33,539 nucleotides of DNA, taken from positions 1 to 33,539 of the forward strand of contig NZ_SRRZ01000080.1 in the NCBI RefSeq assembly GCF_013179805.1. Reading direction: 5' to 3'. Below, one piece after another: positions 9,445 through 18,148 of the stretch (position 1 is the stretch's first letter; every line of letters begins with the position of its first letter). The DNA comes from Microcoleus asticus IPMA8 (lineage in GTDB: Bacteria; Cyanobacteriota; Cyanobacteriia; Cyanobacteriales; Microcoleaceae). Position numbers and translations under genes: made by a program. The notes beneath the pieces are model-generated. The model had not been told where the DNA came from, ran no database searches, and saw only the letters and a list, made by a program, of their open reading frames with translations.

Positions 9445-9853
9445 GGTATTTCTTGCCAGTTAACGCACATTGAGCTGCGATCGTTACAGCTTTAATTTCA
9501 GGGTAATTGTCGTTTAATTAGTGTCAATTACACCTCAAACCACAGCTATAGATTAGCGAACTATTTTTGAATAAATAGTATCGATAAAATCGGAATATTT
9601 CGTTAGGTAGATATAAAGAATAAGCCATCAGATAGATGACTTTTTTGACTTTAAAGTCATAATGTGGAGCAAACAATCTATCCTAAGAGATATTATCTCA
9701 TTCCTAATCAATCGCTCACAGCAATTTCAACAACAGCTTGAGAAACCTTACGTCCTATTCGCATCCGAATTGATGCACAGCCTGTGTTGGATGAAGCTAA
9801 ACTACTCCAAAAACTTAATAAATAAAGCCAGAATAACTTCAGAAAAAATTGCC
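9445..9853. promoter_or_regulatory. Divergent intergenic region with two small palindromes
   Basis: About 410 bases lie between the SMP-30 start and the chosen GMC start. Two short dyads are visible: ACTATTT/AAATAGT around six bases (9560-9579) and the perfect 14-mer TGACTTTAAAGTCA (9646-9659). Either could be an operator for the divergent genes. From 9662 an open frame runs into the GMC gene, but its 64 residues resemble no domain. The copies of the sulfur-island dyad seen further right are absent here. Confidence 0.35.
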
Positions 9854-11461
9854 ATGAAAACGACAACAAATCACTATGATGTCATCATCATCGGGACAGG
9901 AGCAAGTGGAGGTACGCTGGCTCACCGCTTGGCACTCACAGGTAAAAAGATTTTAGTGCTGGAGCGAGGTGATTTTCTGCCTCGTGAAAAAGACAACTGG
10001 AGCGCTAAGGAAGTTTACCAAAAGGAACGCTATCACACTGACGAAGACTGGTACGACAAAGACGGTAAGGCGTTTCGTCCGCAGACTGGCTACTGGGTGG
10101 GTGGAAATACCAAACTTTATGGGGCAGCGTTGCTACGACTGCGAGAGCGAGATTTTGAGCAAGTAATCCACAAGGGCGGTATTTCCCCAGAGTGGGAACT
10201 AAAGTATGAGGATTTTGAGCCTTATTACACTCAGGCAGAAAAGCTATACGACGTGCATGGAGAGCGAGGTAAAGACCCTACAGAACCGCCTTGCAGCGAA
10301 TCCTATCCATATCCTGCGGTGAGTCATGAGCCGGATATGCAGGCGCTTGCCGATTGCATCCACAAGCTGGGCTACTACCCGTTTCATCTGCCATTGGGAC
10401 TGAAGCTGAACGAGAGCGATCGCACTAAAAGTCCCTGCATTCGCTGCGATACCTTTGACGGCTATCCCTGTCTGGTGGGTGCAAAAGCCGATGCCGATGT
10501 CAATGCGATTCGTCCCACCCGCGAGGCGTACTCTAACTTAACGCTGATAACAAATGCCAAAGTCCTCCAACTGCACACTAGCGCGTCTGGGCGAGAAGTG
10601 ACTGCCGTTGAAACTGATGTTAATGGCGAGTTGTATCAGTTTTCTGCTGATATTGTCGTAGTGGCTTGCGGGGCGATCAACTCGGCTGCCTTGCTGCTGC
10701 GATCGGCTAATGACAAGCATCCTAATGGACTGGCGAACAGTTCCGATCGGGTGGGGCGCAATTTTATGAAGCATCAGGCGATCGCACTATTATCAATCCA
10801 TCTTGAACCCAACCGAGCCAACTTTCAAAAGACGATCGCCGTTAACGACTTTTACTGGGGTGAACCGGATTTTCCCTACCCTATGGGCATGGTGCAAAAT
10901 AGCGGAAATGTGCTGCCAGATATGATTCCGGCGGAAGCGCCCCCACTTTTAGCACCCTACGTGAAATTGATTCCAGGCTTTGAACTCCACCTGATGGCTG
11001 AACGATCCGTGGGGTGGTGGTTGCAAACCGAGGATTTGCCCCACCCTAACAATCGCGTGCGTGTTGTCGGTGACAAGTTACACCTGGATTACACCCTGAA
11101 TAATACTGAAGCTGCCGATCGCCTAGTTCATCGCTGGACATCGGTACTAAAGTCGATCGAGCGAAATGCCATGCACGTCATCCCGTTTAGCCTCTATCCC
11201 CGCAATAACATTCCTTTGCAAGCTGTGGGCCATCAATGCGGCACCTGCTGCTTTGGTAGCGACCCCAAGACCTCAGTATTAGACCTCAACTGTCGCACCC
11301 ACGATGTCGATAATCTTTATGTCGTCGATGGTAGCTTTTTCCCCTCCAATTCTGGAGTCAACCCGACACTGACGATTATGGCGAATGCTTTGCGTGTTGG
11401 CGACGCCATTGCAGAACGTTTGATGGTAGTCCTGCATAGCAAGGAAAATCCAGGGTTTTAA
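9854..11461 (+). CDS. GMC family FAD-dependent oxidoreductase
   Basis: A 535-residue soluble flavoprotein. The FAD-binding GxGxxGG motif lies at residues 10-24 (VIIIGTGASGGTLAHR), and the second FAD loop is GYWVGGNTKLYGAALLR. The C-terminal GMC domain has the conserved catalytic region GHQCGTCCFGSD followed by NLYVVDGSFFPSNSGVNPTL. It oxidises an alcohol or sugar; the substrate is unknown. ATG 9854 was chosen because family homology starts immediately after it; the in-frame start at 9662 would add 64 unrelated residues. The last eleven residues (VVLHSKENPGF) and the stop are encoded by the left terminal repeat of the IS1-like element, so the native C-terminus has been replaced. All catalytic motifs remain, so the enzyme may still work. 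Confidence 0.85.
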   Translation: MKTTTNHYDVIIIGTGASGGTLAHRLALTGKKILVLERGDFLPREKDNWSAKEVYQKERYHTDEDWYDKDGKAFRPQTGYWVGGNTKLYGAALLRLRERDFEQVIHKGGISPEWELKYEDFEPYYTQAEKLYDVHGERGKDPTEPPCSESYPYPAVSHEPDMQALADCIHKLGYYPFHLPLGLKLNESDRTKSPCIRCDTFDGYPCLVGAKADADVNAIRPTREAYSNLTLITNAKVLQLHTSASGREVTAVETDVNGELYQFSADIVVVACGAINSAALLLRSANDKHPNGLANSSDRVGRNFMKHQAIALLSIHLEPNRANFQKTIAVNDFYWGEPDFPYPMGMVQNSGNVLPDMIPAEAPPLLAPYVKLIPGFELHLMAERSVGWWLQTEDLPHPNNRVRVVGDKLHLDYTLNNTEAADRLVHRWTSVLKSIERNAMHVIPFSLYPRNNIPLQAVGHQCGTCCFGSDPKTSVLDLNCRTHDVDNLYVVDGSFFPSNSGVNPTLTIMANALRVGDAIAERLMVVLHSKENPGF

Positions 11462-12240
11462 TTGATAGATAAACTGGCGTTATACTCATGAATAAAATAC
11501 CAAATAGCCCCAATATGATTGGAGGTTTTTTTGGATAATGAAAGAGTTTCTCTCGCCAATCTAGATATTCTTTGTCTCATCGTATTATTAAATCTTTCTA
11601 TATAGTTTGTCAGACCAGTCTCCTTTCCTACTGCCTTGTGTCTTTTTTGAGGAAAAACTGTGACCTAGGAAAGGACAAAAGTCTGTATAGCTTACGGCAC
11701 ATTGACTCTGGAACAGGTCGCACAAGAATCCCATAATCCTTGAGCGCCAGCTCGATCTCTTTTGCCAATATACACTCCTACAATTTATTTAGTTGAGGCA
11801 TCAATTGCTAACCAAATCCACTGCTTGTTTCCCTTGTCTCCTACAAATGACTACATTTCATCACATTGAATAGTTAGCTTTCCATTTTTTTTGACTTCAC
11901 TTCTACTTGTCTTTTAAGGGCTACCAACTTTTTGTTAACATAGTATTGTAGCCACCTTTTTCAAACCCCCGTCGCCCTCACAATTCCAGCCAGAGATCTT
12001 TTTTATAATAATAAAAGTTTATCTATCAACTTTCTTGTTTCTTCCGAAATCGATTGATGTCTGGGAGCCATCACAAATTGTCTGGCACAATCTCGACACC
12101 TAAAACTTTTTTTACCATTGTGAGTGTGACCATTTTTTACAATATATTGAGAATCACATCGAGGACATTTCATAAACGAAAATTTAAGGCAGATTGAATA
12201 AGTAAATTATAACAGATATTCCTGACTATGCAGGACTACC
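11425..12240 (-). mobile_element. Decayed IS1-family insertion sequence (816 bp)
   Basis: Perfect 15-bp terminal inverted repeats GGTAGTCCTGCATAG mark both ends (11425-11439 and, inverted, 12226-12240). They continue imperfectly for about ten more bases. The 816-bp length and the GG start fit the IS1 family. The minus strand encodes insA- and insB-like parts, all interrupted. No matching 8-9 base target duplication is seen (left flank CGTTTGAT, right flank CCGACAAT), so a flank has been altered or deleted. The left end has entered the 3' end of the GMC gene. Confidence 0.85.
11458..12173 (-). pseudogene. IS1-family transposase remnant (insA/insB-like)
   Basis: Reading from ATG 12173, the first part is an InsA-like zinc-finger domain (MKCPRCDSQYIVKNG, HTHNGKKSFRCRDCARQFV, four Cys) that stops at 12003-12005. 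Further stops follow within RSLAGIVRATGV*KRWLQ. InsB-like pieces continue: CDEM*SFVGDKGNKQWIWLA (a TGG codon now TAG), IDASTK*IVGVYIGKRDRAG, and, in a shifted frame, TNYIERFNNTMRQRISRLAR and IGAIWYFIHEYNASLSIN. The last pieces match the usual IS1 InsB C-terminus. At least five nonsense changes and one frameshift make it inactive. Its terminal stop overlaps the GMC stop on the opposite strand. Confidence 0.85.
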
Positions 12241-12267
12241 CCGACAATACTGATGATTTCTGATACT

Positions 12268-12303
12268 CCAACACCGACGGTCGCGCGCGACCGTCGGTGC
12301 TGG
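12268..12303. repeat. Long GC-rich perfect palindrome
   Basis: The 14-base arm CACCGACGGTCGCG is followed directly by its reverse complement (12272-12299). After one mismatched pair the symmetry continues with CCA/TGG to 12268-12303. It would form an extremely stable stem. No T tract follows, so it is not a typical terminator for either strand. It lies 27 bases beyond the right end of the IS1-like element. The remaining bases between 12304 and 12480 hold no gene I can support. Confidence 0.75.
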
Positions 12304-12487
12304 CTTTAGTGGTTCTCTAGTAGCGACTCACCTGTTAAAAACAGCTAACCGCCCCTTGCTAATCAAGCCGATTGAGCGCGATCGCGATCTTGGCAAGGGA
12401 GTTGCCCATAGCACCACCAACAGTCCAGTTCGTCTTTTAACCCTTGATCTTGAGTGTGCCTTGCTGTAAGATAAAATTCAGCTATAC

Positions 12488-12513
12488 TACGGTAAATCGA
12501 GCGATTTATAGTA
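12488..12513. promoter_or_regulatory. Sulfur-island dyad, copy A (candidate operator)
   Basis: A 26-base imperfect palindrome: left half TACGGTAAATCGA, right half GCGATTTATAGTA. The same 26-base layout recurs at 23668, 31780 and 32174. It ends 58 bases before the binding-protein ATG at 12572, and TATAAA starting at its last two bases could be the -10 box. This suggests a regulator acting directly at the promoter. Confidence 0.65.
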
Positions 12514-12571
12514 TAAACTGCGTAAGTCCTAATTAAACGAGACATTTAGCAAGGAGTTCAGGAGACGAATC

Positions 12572-13618
12572 ATGAGCAAGTGGTTTGCCATTGCCAGACG
12601 TAGGTTACTGCTATTTTTTATTTCAGGGCTGTTTCTAGCGCTATTAGTCAATGCCTGTAATTCTTCCTCTCCTGGAACTAACACTACAGCAGCATCCCCA
12701 GGCTCATCTCCTACGGCAGTTCCTACGGTAGTACGTTTAGATTATGCCTACTACAATCCTGTCAGTCTCGTGCTGAAAGAGAAAGGCTGGCTGGAAGAAG
12801 ACTTAGCCAAAACCAATATCAAAGTGGAATGGGTGCTCAGTCAAGGTAGTAACAAGGCATTAGAGTTTCTCAATGGCAGCAGCATTGACTTTGGCTCGAC
12901 TTCTGGTGCTTCCGCACTGATTGCAAAAGCCAATGGCAATCCCATCAAATCTATTTACGTTTACTCGAAGCCCGAATGGACAGCATTAGTAACTACGGCA
13001 AATTCTTCCATTCAAAAAGTCGCCGATCTAAAAGGCAAGAAAGTTGCAGCAACGCGCGGAACAGATCCGTTTATTTTCTTGTTGCGTGCCTTGGATCAAG
13101 TCGGTTTGACTACCAAAGATGTGGAAATTGTGCCTTTGCCCCACGCTGACGGTAAAGCTGCCCTTGAGAAAGGCGATGTCGATGCCTGGGCTGGTCTCGA
13201 TCCATTTATGGCACAGACAGAAGTAGAAAAAGGCTCGAAACTTTTCTTTCGCGATCCCAAACTAATTAGTCAAGGCTTTTTGAATGTCCGCGAGGCATTT
13301 GCCAAACAATATCCTGAACAAGTTAGTCAAGTGCTAACCGCCTATGAGAAGGCACGGAAATGGGCGATCGCAAATCCTAGTGAACTCAAGCAAGTGGTGA
13401 TTAAAGCATCGAAGCTGACAGAAGCGGTAGCAACTAAACAATTAGAGGAGCGAACCGATATATCAAACTCATCGATTGGTGACGAACAAAAAGCCGTTAT
13501 TAGTGCTGCTGGGGATGTCTTGAAAAAAAGCGGCGTTATCGAGGATTCCGTTGAGGTCATTACAGTAGTTAACAATCTAATCGATCCGCAGTATGTGGCA
13601 AAGGTTGCCAAATCCTAA
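12572..13618 (+). CDS. Lipoprotein substrate-binding protein of a sulfonate/taurine-type ABC transporter
   Basis: A 348-residue protein with a lipoprotein signal: basic start, hydrophobic stretch 12-28 and lipobox LLVNAC with Cys29, then a Ser/Thr/Pro linker. The rest is a type-2 periplasmic binding fold of the SsuA/TauA/NMT1 kind (VLSQGSNKALEFLNGSSIDF, VADLKGKKVAATRGTDPFIF, GDVDAWAGLDPFMAQTE). It would capture a sulfonate or related organosulfur compound. It is clearly more distant from the other three binding proteins in the window than those are from each other, so it probably has a different ligand. GGAG at about 12561 supports ATG 12572. The dyad at 12488 precedes it, and permease and ATPase genes follow. 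Confidence 0.85.
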   Translation: MSKWFAIARRRLLLFFISGLFLALLVNACNSSSPGTNTTAASPGSSPTAVPTVVRLDYAYYNPVSLVLKEKGWLEEDLAKTNIKVEWVLSQGSNKALEFLNGSSIDFGSTSGASALIAKANGNPIKSIYVYSKPEWTALVTTANSSIQKVADLKGKKVAATRGTDPFIFLLRALDQVGLTTKDVEIVPLPHADGKAALEKGDVDAWAGLDPFMAQTEVEKGSKLFFRDPKLISQGFLNVREAFAKQYPEQVSQVLTAYEKARKWAIANPSELKQVVIKASKLTEAVATKQLEERTDISNSSIGDEQKAVISAAGDVLKKSGVIEDSVEVITVVNNLIDPQYVAKVAKS

Positions 13619-13680
13619 GTAAAAAACATCTGCTGTGGATATACACCAACTCACCAACGCATATCGGAAAATTAAAAGTT

Positions 13681-13807
13681 ATATCATGTCCGGTCGATTA
13701 CCCCGATTCCTGTAGGGGCGGGTTCACTAATAATATTTGCCAAAAACGGACAATCTCCAAAACCCGCCCCGGCAATTGTATTATGGGCGATCGATCGGAC
13801 ATGATAT
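13681..13807. repeat. 127-bp palindromic element with G-rich core
   Basis: TATCATGTCCGGTCGAT (13682-13698) and its inverted copy (13790-13806, one mismatch) bound the element. Inside, GTAGGGGCGGGTTCAC pairs with AACCCGCCCC. The core is the same type as in the element at 21004. It separates the binding-protein gene from the permease gene, so it could attenuate transcription between them. Confidence 0.7.
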
Positions 13808-13906
13808 TAAAAGTTAAAAATAAAATTCATCATTATTTTTAATTTTGCATTTTTGATTTTTAATTACGCTCCAAAGCTATCTATGCAGAACAGCAAACAC
13901 TAAGTT

Positions 13907-14734
13907 ATGGAACAAAGAGTTGCGATCGCAATACCAAGGGCGCAAACAGGTAATATCTGGCAATTCCTCAGTCGTCTGGGCAGAGCAAAAGGCTTGCTAT
14001 TGCCAGTCTTTCTCTTAATATTGTGGGAGAGTCTCTCTAGGTTTGGCTTGGTTGCTCCTAACTTGTTACCTGCTCCCTCAAGTATTCTCACAACAGTTTG
14101 GCAACTCGGTGCAGCAGGGGAACTATGGCAGCACATCGGCATTACACTCTATCGGGTTTTTGTTGGCTTCTTGATTGGTACATTTTTGGCCACTATTCTA
14201 GGAGGATTAACAGGCTATTCTTGCCTAATTCACGATTTACTCGACCCACTTTTGCAGTCACTCCGTAACATTCCTTCCCTCGCATGGGTGCCACTATTCA
14301 TCCTCTGGATGGGAATTCATGAGCCTTCTAAAATTGCTCTGATCGCCGTTGGGGTGTTCTTCCCCGTTTACTTAAATCTGATGAGCGGCATTCATAATGT
14401 CGATCGCAAATTGGTGGAGGTTGGCAAAATCTATAGACTTAATGATTGGCAGCTTATCAGTCGTGTGTTCTTGCCCGCGACATTGCCTGCCTACATAGTC
14501 GGTTTGCGAAGTGGCTTGGGTTTGGGCTGGATGTTTGTCGTGGCGGCTGAATTGATGGGAGCCAGTCAGGGCTTAGGCTTCTTATTGATCGATGGGCAAG
14601 CGACTGGACGACCCGCCATCACCCTCGCCAGCATTCTCTTGTTTGCAATTTTCGGAAAAGTGACTGACTCAATTATTGGCTTTGCATCACATTGGCTACT
14701 CCATTGGCAGGATGTTTACGCTTCCAACCATTAG
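13907..14734 (+). CDS. ABC transporter permease, SsuC/TauC type
   Basis: A 275-residue inner-membrane protein with about six helices. It has the binding-protein-dependent permease signature (VEVGKIYRLNDWQLISRVFL followed by PATLPAYIVGLRSGLGLGW), the loop that contacts the ATPase. The family's usual length is 250-280. It would pair with the lipoprotein at 12572 and the ATPase at 14787 to import an organosulfur anion. No strong ribosome binding site precedes ATG 13907. The 288-base gap before it contains a palindromic repeat rather than an evident promoter. Confidence 0.88.
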   Translation: MEQRVAIAIPRAQTGNIWQFLSRLGRAKGLLLPVFLLILWESLSRFGLVAPNLLPAPSSILTTVWQLGAAGELWQHIGITLYRVFVGFLIGTFLATILGGLTGYSCLIHDLLDPLLQSLRNIPSLAWVPLFILWMGIHEPSKIALIAVGVFFPVYLNLMSGIHNVDRKLVEVGKIYRLNDWQLISRVFLPATLPAYIVGLRSGLGLGWMFVVAAELMGASQGLGFLLIDGQATGRPAITLASILLFAIFGKVTDSIIGFASHWLLHWQDVYASNH

Positions 14735-14786
14735 TTCAAAGTATTAGTTTAAAGCATTCATTCAAAGTGCCAAGGAGGAAACATAT

Positions 14787-15539
14787 ATGCTACTTATCGA
14801 AGGAATACATAAACGATTTCAAAATGGTTTTGTCGGGTTAGAGTCTATTGATTTAACTGTTAATCGCAGCGAGATTGTTAGTTTAATCGGTACGAGTGGT
14901 TGCGGCAAAAGTACACTTTTACGAATCGTTGCTGGATTAGATCTGCCAACTTATGGAGATGTGCAAATTGACGATATTCGCATTGACAAACCTCATCCAG
15001 AAATTGGTGTAATATTTCAAGAACCTCGGCTGATGCCTTGGTTAACCGTCTGGGAAAATGTGCAGTTTGGTTTGCATCATTTACCGAAGGATGAACGCAA
15101 GGCACGGGCAAGTGATGCTTTAGTTAAGGTTGGATTACAAGATTTTGCTCGTTTGCTGCCGCGCCAACTATCAGGAGGAATGGCTCAACGGGTGGCGATC
15201 GCGCGTGCCCTTGTTACTAATCCTTCTATTTTATTGCTAGATGAACCCTTTAGTGCTCTCGATTCCTTTACTAGAATGCAATTACAGGATCGTCTGTTAG
15301 AAATTTGGCAATCCGATCGTCAGACCATTATTCTTGTGACCCATGATGTTGAAGAAGCACTGATTTTAAGCGATCGCGCGATCGTTATGCGTGGCAACCC
15401 TGGACGCATCCATCTTGAGCTAGATATCGATCTTCCCCGTCCCCGCAGGCGTACCGATCGCGATTTGCAATATTGGAAAGAAAAATTATTGAGTACCTTG
15501 GATTTATCCAATACGCAAACAGTTCCCTTAGAGGTTTAA
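14787..15539 (+). CDS. ABC transporter ATPase, SsuB/TauB type
   Basis: A 250-residue cytoplasmic ATPase with all motifs: Walker A GTSGCGKST (about 34-42), Q-loop FQEPRLMPW, signature LSGGMAQRVAIARA, Walker B ILLLDEPFSALD and H-loop THDVEEA. The EPRLMPW Q-loop region is typical of nitrate/sulfonate/taurine importers. AAGGAGG about eight bases upstream fixes ATG 14787. It lies 52 bases after the permease and completes a binding protein-permease-ATPase set. Confidence 0.9.
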   Translation: MLLIEGIHKRFQNGFVGLESIDLTVNRSEIVSLIGTSGCGKSTLLRIVAGLDLPTYGDVQIDDIRIDKPHPEIGVIFQEPRLMPWLTVWENVQFGLHHLPKDERKARASDALVKVGLQDFARLLPRQLSGGMAQRVAIARALVTNPSILLLDEPFSALDSFTRMQLQDRLLEIWQSDRQTIILVTHDVEEALILSDRAIVMRGNPGRIHLELDIDLPRPRRRTDRDLQYWKEKLLSTLDLSNTQTVPLEV

Positions 15540-15612
15540 ATCCCAGGCTGAGATCGCAATTAATATCTACTCAAGAAGGACGTTGAATTGGTAAATTTCA
15601 TAAATTAAAGAT

Positions 15613-15650
15613 GCAACAATTTCTATAATTATAATGAATAAAATTGTTGC
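15613..15650. terminator. Inverted repeat after the first ABC operon
   Basis: GCAACAATTT (15613-15622) and AAATTGTTGC (15641-15650) form a perfect 10-bp stem around an AT-rich 18-base loop. It lies 74 bases beyond the ATPase stop and 71 bases before the methyltransferase start. No T run follows, so it may be an operator instead of a terminator. Confidence 0.35.
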
Positions 15651-15720
15651 CAAAGCCTATCATTATCAACGCAGATATCTCAAAACATCAATCCTAACTT
15701 AGCAAAACTTGACTTCAATC

Positions 15721-16542
15721 ATGACTACTAAACTATTCCAAAGCTACGATTCCACTCTCTTTCAAGGAGCCATTTCTTATTACCTACAATATCGACCGCG
15801 CTACCCAAATGCTCTTTACGATTTAATCTCACAGGAATTTCAATTAGATGGGCAAGGCAAGCTTCTCGATCTCGGCTGTGGGATTGGCTTGGTAGCGATC
15901 GCCTTACACGATCGATTTCAATCTGTTTTGGGTATCGATCCCGATACAGAAATGCTCGAAGTTGCCAAGCAAGAAGCTAAACTGGCTCATGCTTCAAATA
16001 TCACTTGGGTAAGGGATTTAGCAGAAAATATTTCCCCGGCAATTGGTACATTTTCCCTTGTCACCATTGGTCGTGCTTTTCATTGGATGGATCAAGAATT
16101 GGTGCTACAGCGTAGCTACGATCTGCTCGATCGCACCAGTAACGCTAATAGGGGGATAGCGATTATTCAAACTGAAAAAGATATTTGGTCAAATGACTCT
16201 GTTTGGGCACAAAATGTGCTAGCGACGATCAAACGGTGGCTAGGAGAAGAGCGGCGTGTGGGATCGAGTAGCGTTCCTTTGCTTTACAAGTCTGATTTAG
16301 AAGTTTTGGATCGCTCGCCATTCGTTCGGATTAAGCGCCATAAGATTGACTTTCAAAAACACTGGACGATTGATAATTTTATTGGTTATCTCTACTCCAC
16401 CGCTTACTGCCGTCGTGATTACTTTAATGGCGATACTTCTGTATTTGAGGCGGAAATTAAAGCAGCAATTCTCAGTGCCGAACCTTCAGGTCAGTTTGTT
16501 GAAGATGTACCTATTTCTGTGTACTTTGGTTTTAAGGACTGA
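15721..16542 (+). CDS. Class I SAM-dependent methyltransferase
   Basis: A 273-residue soluble protein. SAM-binding motif I is KLLDLGCGIGLVAIAL (about residues 44-59); the acidic strand-2 residue lies in SVLGIDPDTEMLEVAK. The rest fits methyltransferase domain 11, with a C-terminal extension of unknown fold. The substrate cannot be inferred; a small sulfur compound is possible from context. ATG 15721 is preferred to the in-frame TTG at 15709, four codons upstream. No strong ribosome binding site is visible for either. The SfnB/DszC-like gene follows after 62 bases. Confidence 0.8.
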   Translation: MTTKLFQSYDSTLFQGAISYYLQYRPRYPNALYDLISQEFQLDGQGKLLDLGCGIGLVAIALHDRFQSVLGIDPDTEMLEVAKQEAKLAHASNITWVRDLAENISPAIGTFSLVTIGRAFHWMDQELVLQRSYDLLDRTSNANRGIAIIQTEKDIWSNDSVWAQNVLATIKRWLGEERRVGSSSVPLLYKSDLEVLDRSPFVRIKRHKIDFQKHWTIDNFIGYLYSTAYCRRDYFNGDTSVFEAEIKAAILSAEPSGQFVEDVPISVYFGFKD

Positions 16543-16604
16543 CAACCTATAGGAATCCTAAATCATTTGTACCTCATTACTTCCCTCAATTTTGTATCAT
16601 CAAT

Positions 16605-17813
16605 ATGAAAATATCCCTTGCAGACTCGAAAAGCACAACACAACAAGACAGCAAGCAAGATTATGTAGCGATCGCGAAATCGCTGGCTCAAGAATTTGCT
16701 GCTACTGCCATAGAACGAGATCGTGTTGGCGGTACGCCAAAGTATGAACGCGATCGCATTCGCTCTAGCGGTTTGCTCGGTTTGATTATCCCTAAAGAAT
16801 ATGGCGGTATTGGCGAAACATGGATTGCTGCACTCCAAATTTCCCGCGAGTTGGCAAAGACTGATAGTTCTCTAGCCCATGTTTACTCCTATCACCATTT
16901 AGGGGTTGTTATCCCGCATCTTTTTGGCACGGAGGAGCGCAAGGCGCAGTTCTACACAGATACGGTGACAAACAATTGGTTTTGGTGCAATGCTCTCAAT
17001 CCCCTCGATCGCCGTGCGACTTTAACTCCTGATGGTACAGGCTTTTTACTCAACGGTACAAAAAGCTTTTGCTCTGGTTCTAAAGATTCTGATATCTTAC
17101 CCATCACTGCGGTTCGTCAAGATACTTCCGAACTCACAATTATTGTAATTCCCACTCAAAGAGAGGGAATACAAATTCATGACGATTGGGATAATATGGG
17201 GCAACGTCAAACCGATAGCGGTAGTATTAGTTTCGACCAAGTGCGCGTTTATGACTCGGAAGTGTTTGGCGATCGCACCCGTGCCGATATTCCTTTCCGT
17301 ACTTTACGAGCTTGTTTGACGCAAATAAATCTTGCCCATATTTATCTGGGTATTGCGGAAGGAGCATTTGCTGCTGCCAAAGACTATACTTGCACCCAAG
17401 GACGACCCTGGTTGACTTCCAATGCTCCTAGTGTGACGCAAGATCCCTACATTCTGAAACACTACGGAGAAATGTGGGTCGATCTGCAAGCGGTTAGCAG
17501 TTTGACGGATCGAGCCGCCGCCATTCTGCAAACAGCTTGGGAAAAAGGCATAGATTTAACAACAGAAGAACGTGGAAAATGCGCGATCGCGATCGCAACG
17601 GCAAAGGTTGCTGCCACCAAAATAGGTTTAGATGTGACAACTCGCATTTTTGAAGTGATGGGGGCGCGTGCTACTACCAGTAAATATGGTTTCGATCGCT
17701 ACTGGCGCAATCTGAGAACGTTTACGCTGCATGATTCTGTTGACTACAAAATTCACGATCTGGGTAACTGGGTACTCAACGATCAGCTCCCCAATCCCAG
17801 CTTTTATACGTAG
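16605..17813 (+). CDS. Acyl-CoA dehydrogenase-fold oxidoreductase, SfnB/DszC-like
   Basis: A 402-residue flavoprotein with the three acyl-CoA-dehydrogenase regions: helical N-terminus to about 120 (LLGLIIPKEYGGIGETWIAA), central beta region (WFWCNALNPLDRRATLTPDG, LNGTKSFCSGSKDSD) and helical C-terminus from about 235. The end (YWRNLRTFTLHDSVDYKIHD) carries the arginine/His-rich pattern of the SfnB and dibenzothiophene monooxygenase (DszC) branch, where reduced FMN is used to oxygenate sulfur compounds. Placement beside a sulfonate-type importer supports desulfurisation of an organic sulfur source. SsuE at 31161 could supply reduced flavin. The exact substrate is unknown, and a true acyl-CoA dehydrogenase seems unlikely here. 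Confidence 0.8.
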   Translation: MKISLADSKSTTQQDSKQDYVAIAKSLAQEFAATAIERDRVGGTPKYERDRIRSSGLLGLIIPKEYGGIGETWIAALQISRELAKTDSSLAHVYSYHHLGVVIPHLFGTEERKAQFYTDTVTNNWFWCNALNPLDRRATLTPDGTGFLLNGTKSFCSGSKDSDILPITAVRQDTSELTIIVIPTQREGIQIHDDWDNMGQRQTDSGSISFDQVRVYDSEVFGDRTRADIPFRTLRACLTQINLAHIYLGIAEGAFAAAKDYTCTQGRPWLTSNAPSVTQDPYILKHYGEMWVDLQAVSSLTDRAAAILQTAWEKGIDLTTEERGKCAIAIATAKVAATKIGLDVTTRIFEVMGARATTSKYGFDRYWRNLRTFTLHDSVDYKIHDLGNWVLNDQLPNPSFYT

Positions 17814-17920
17814 AAATCATCATTCAAAAAGATGTTTTATATTCAATTTTTCTCCAGAAACTTGGTTGATGGAGGGAGAGCATCCCGAATTTGTACAGTA
17901 TTTACGCAACTGCACAATTA

Positions 17921-17985
17921 GTAAGGTGCATCAGACGCTCAAACCCTAACGATCTCGTTCAATGGCTGCATCTGACGCACCCTAC
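17921..17985. repeat. 65-bp palindromic repeat (GTAGGGTGCGTCAG type)
   Basis: GTAAGGTGCATCAGACGC (17921-17938) is matched by the inverted copy ending CGCACCCTAC (17968-17985) with three mismatches. It is a short interspersed repeat of the kind often found in cyanobacterial intergenic DNA. In 17814-18148 I see no other structure except the promoter-proximal dyad near 18078. Confidence 0.6.
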
Positions 17986-18077
17986 AAAATCTGGAGGTTC
18001 CTGATGGACTGAAGTGCTGTCACCATGAGCGATCGCACTCCAAAATCTTAACCCCCGAAAGTAAACAACTATTAACT

Positions 18078-18093
18078 CCGGTAAATTTATCGG
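18078..18093. promoter_or_regulatory. Degenerate relative of the sulfur-island dyad plus -10 box
   Basis: CCGGTAAA followed directly by TTTATCGG forms a 16-base dyad with one mismatch. It uses the same half-site words (CGGTAAA, TTTATCG) as the 26-base sites but without the spacer. TATACT at 18104-18109 is a good -10 candidate, 40 bases before the binding-protein ATG. It may be a weaker or differently spaced site for the same regulator. Confidence 0.35.
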
Positions 18094-18148
18094 GATATGA
18101 TGGTATACTGCCATAAAGTTACTCTAAATCCCTTCCTTATTGATATTT

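Noticed and set aside
9662..9853. 64-residue N-terminal extension of the GMC oxidoreductase
   Set aside because: The frame is open, but the residues match no signal or domain, and family homology begins just after ATG 9854.
12363..12545. 60-residue minus-strand ORF before the first binding protein
   Set aside because: It runs across the operator and promoter region, has no ribosome binding site and no recognisable domain.
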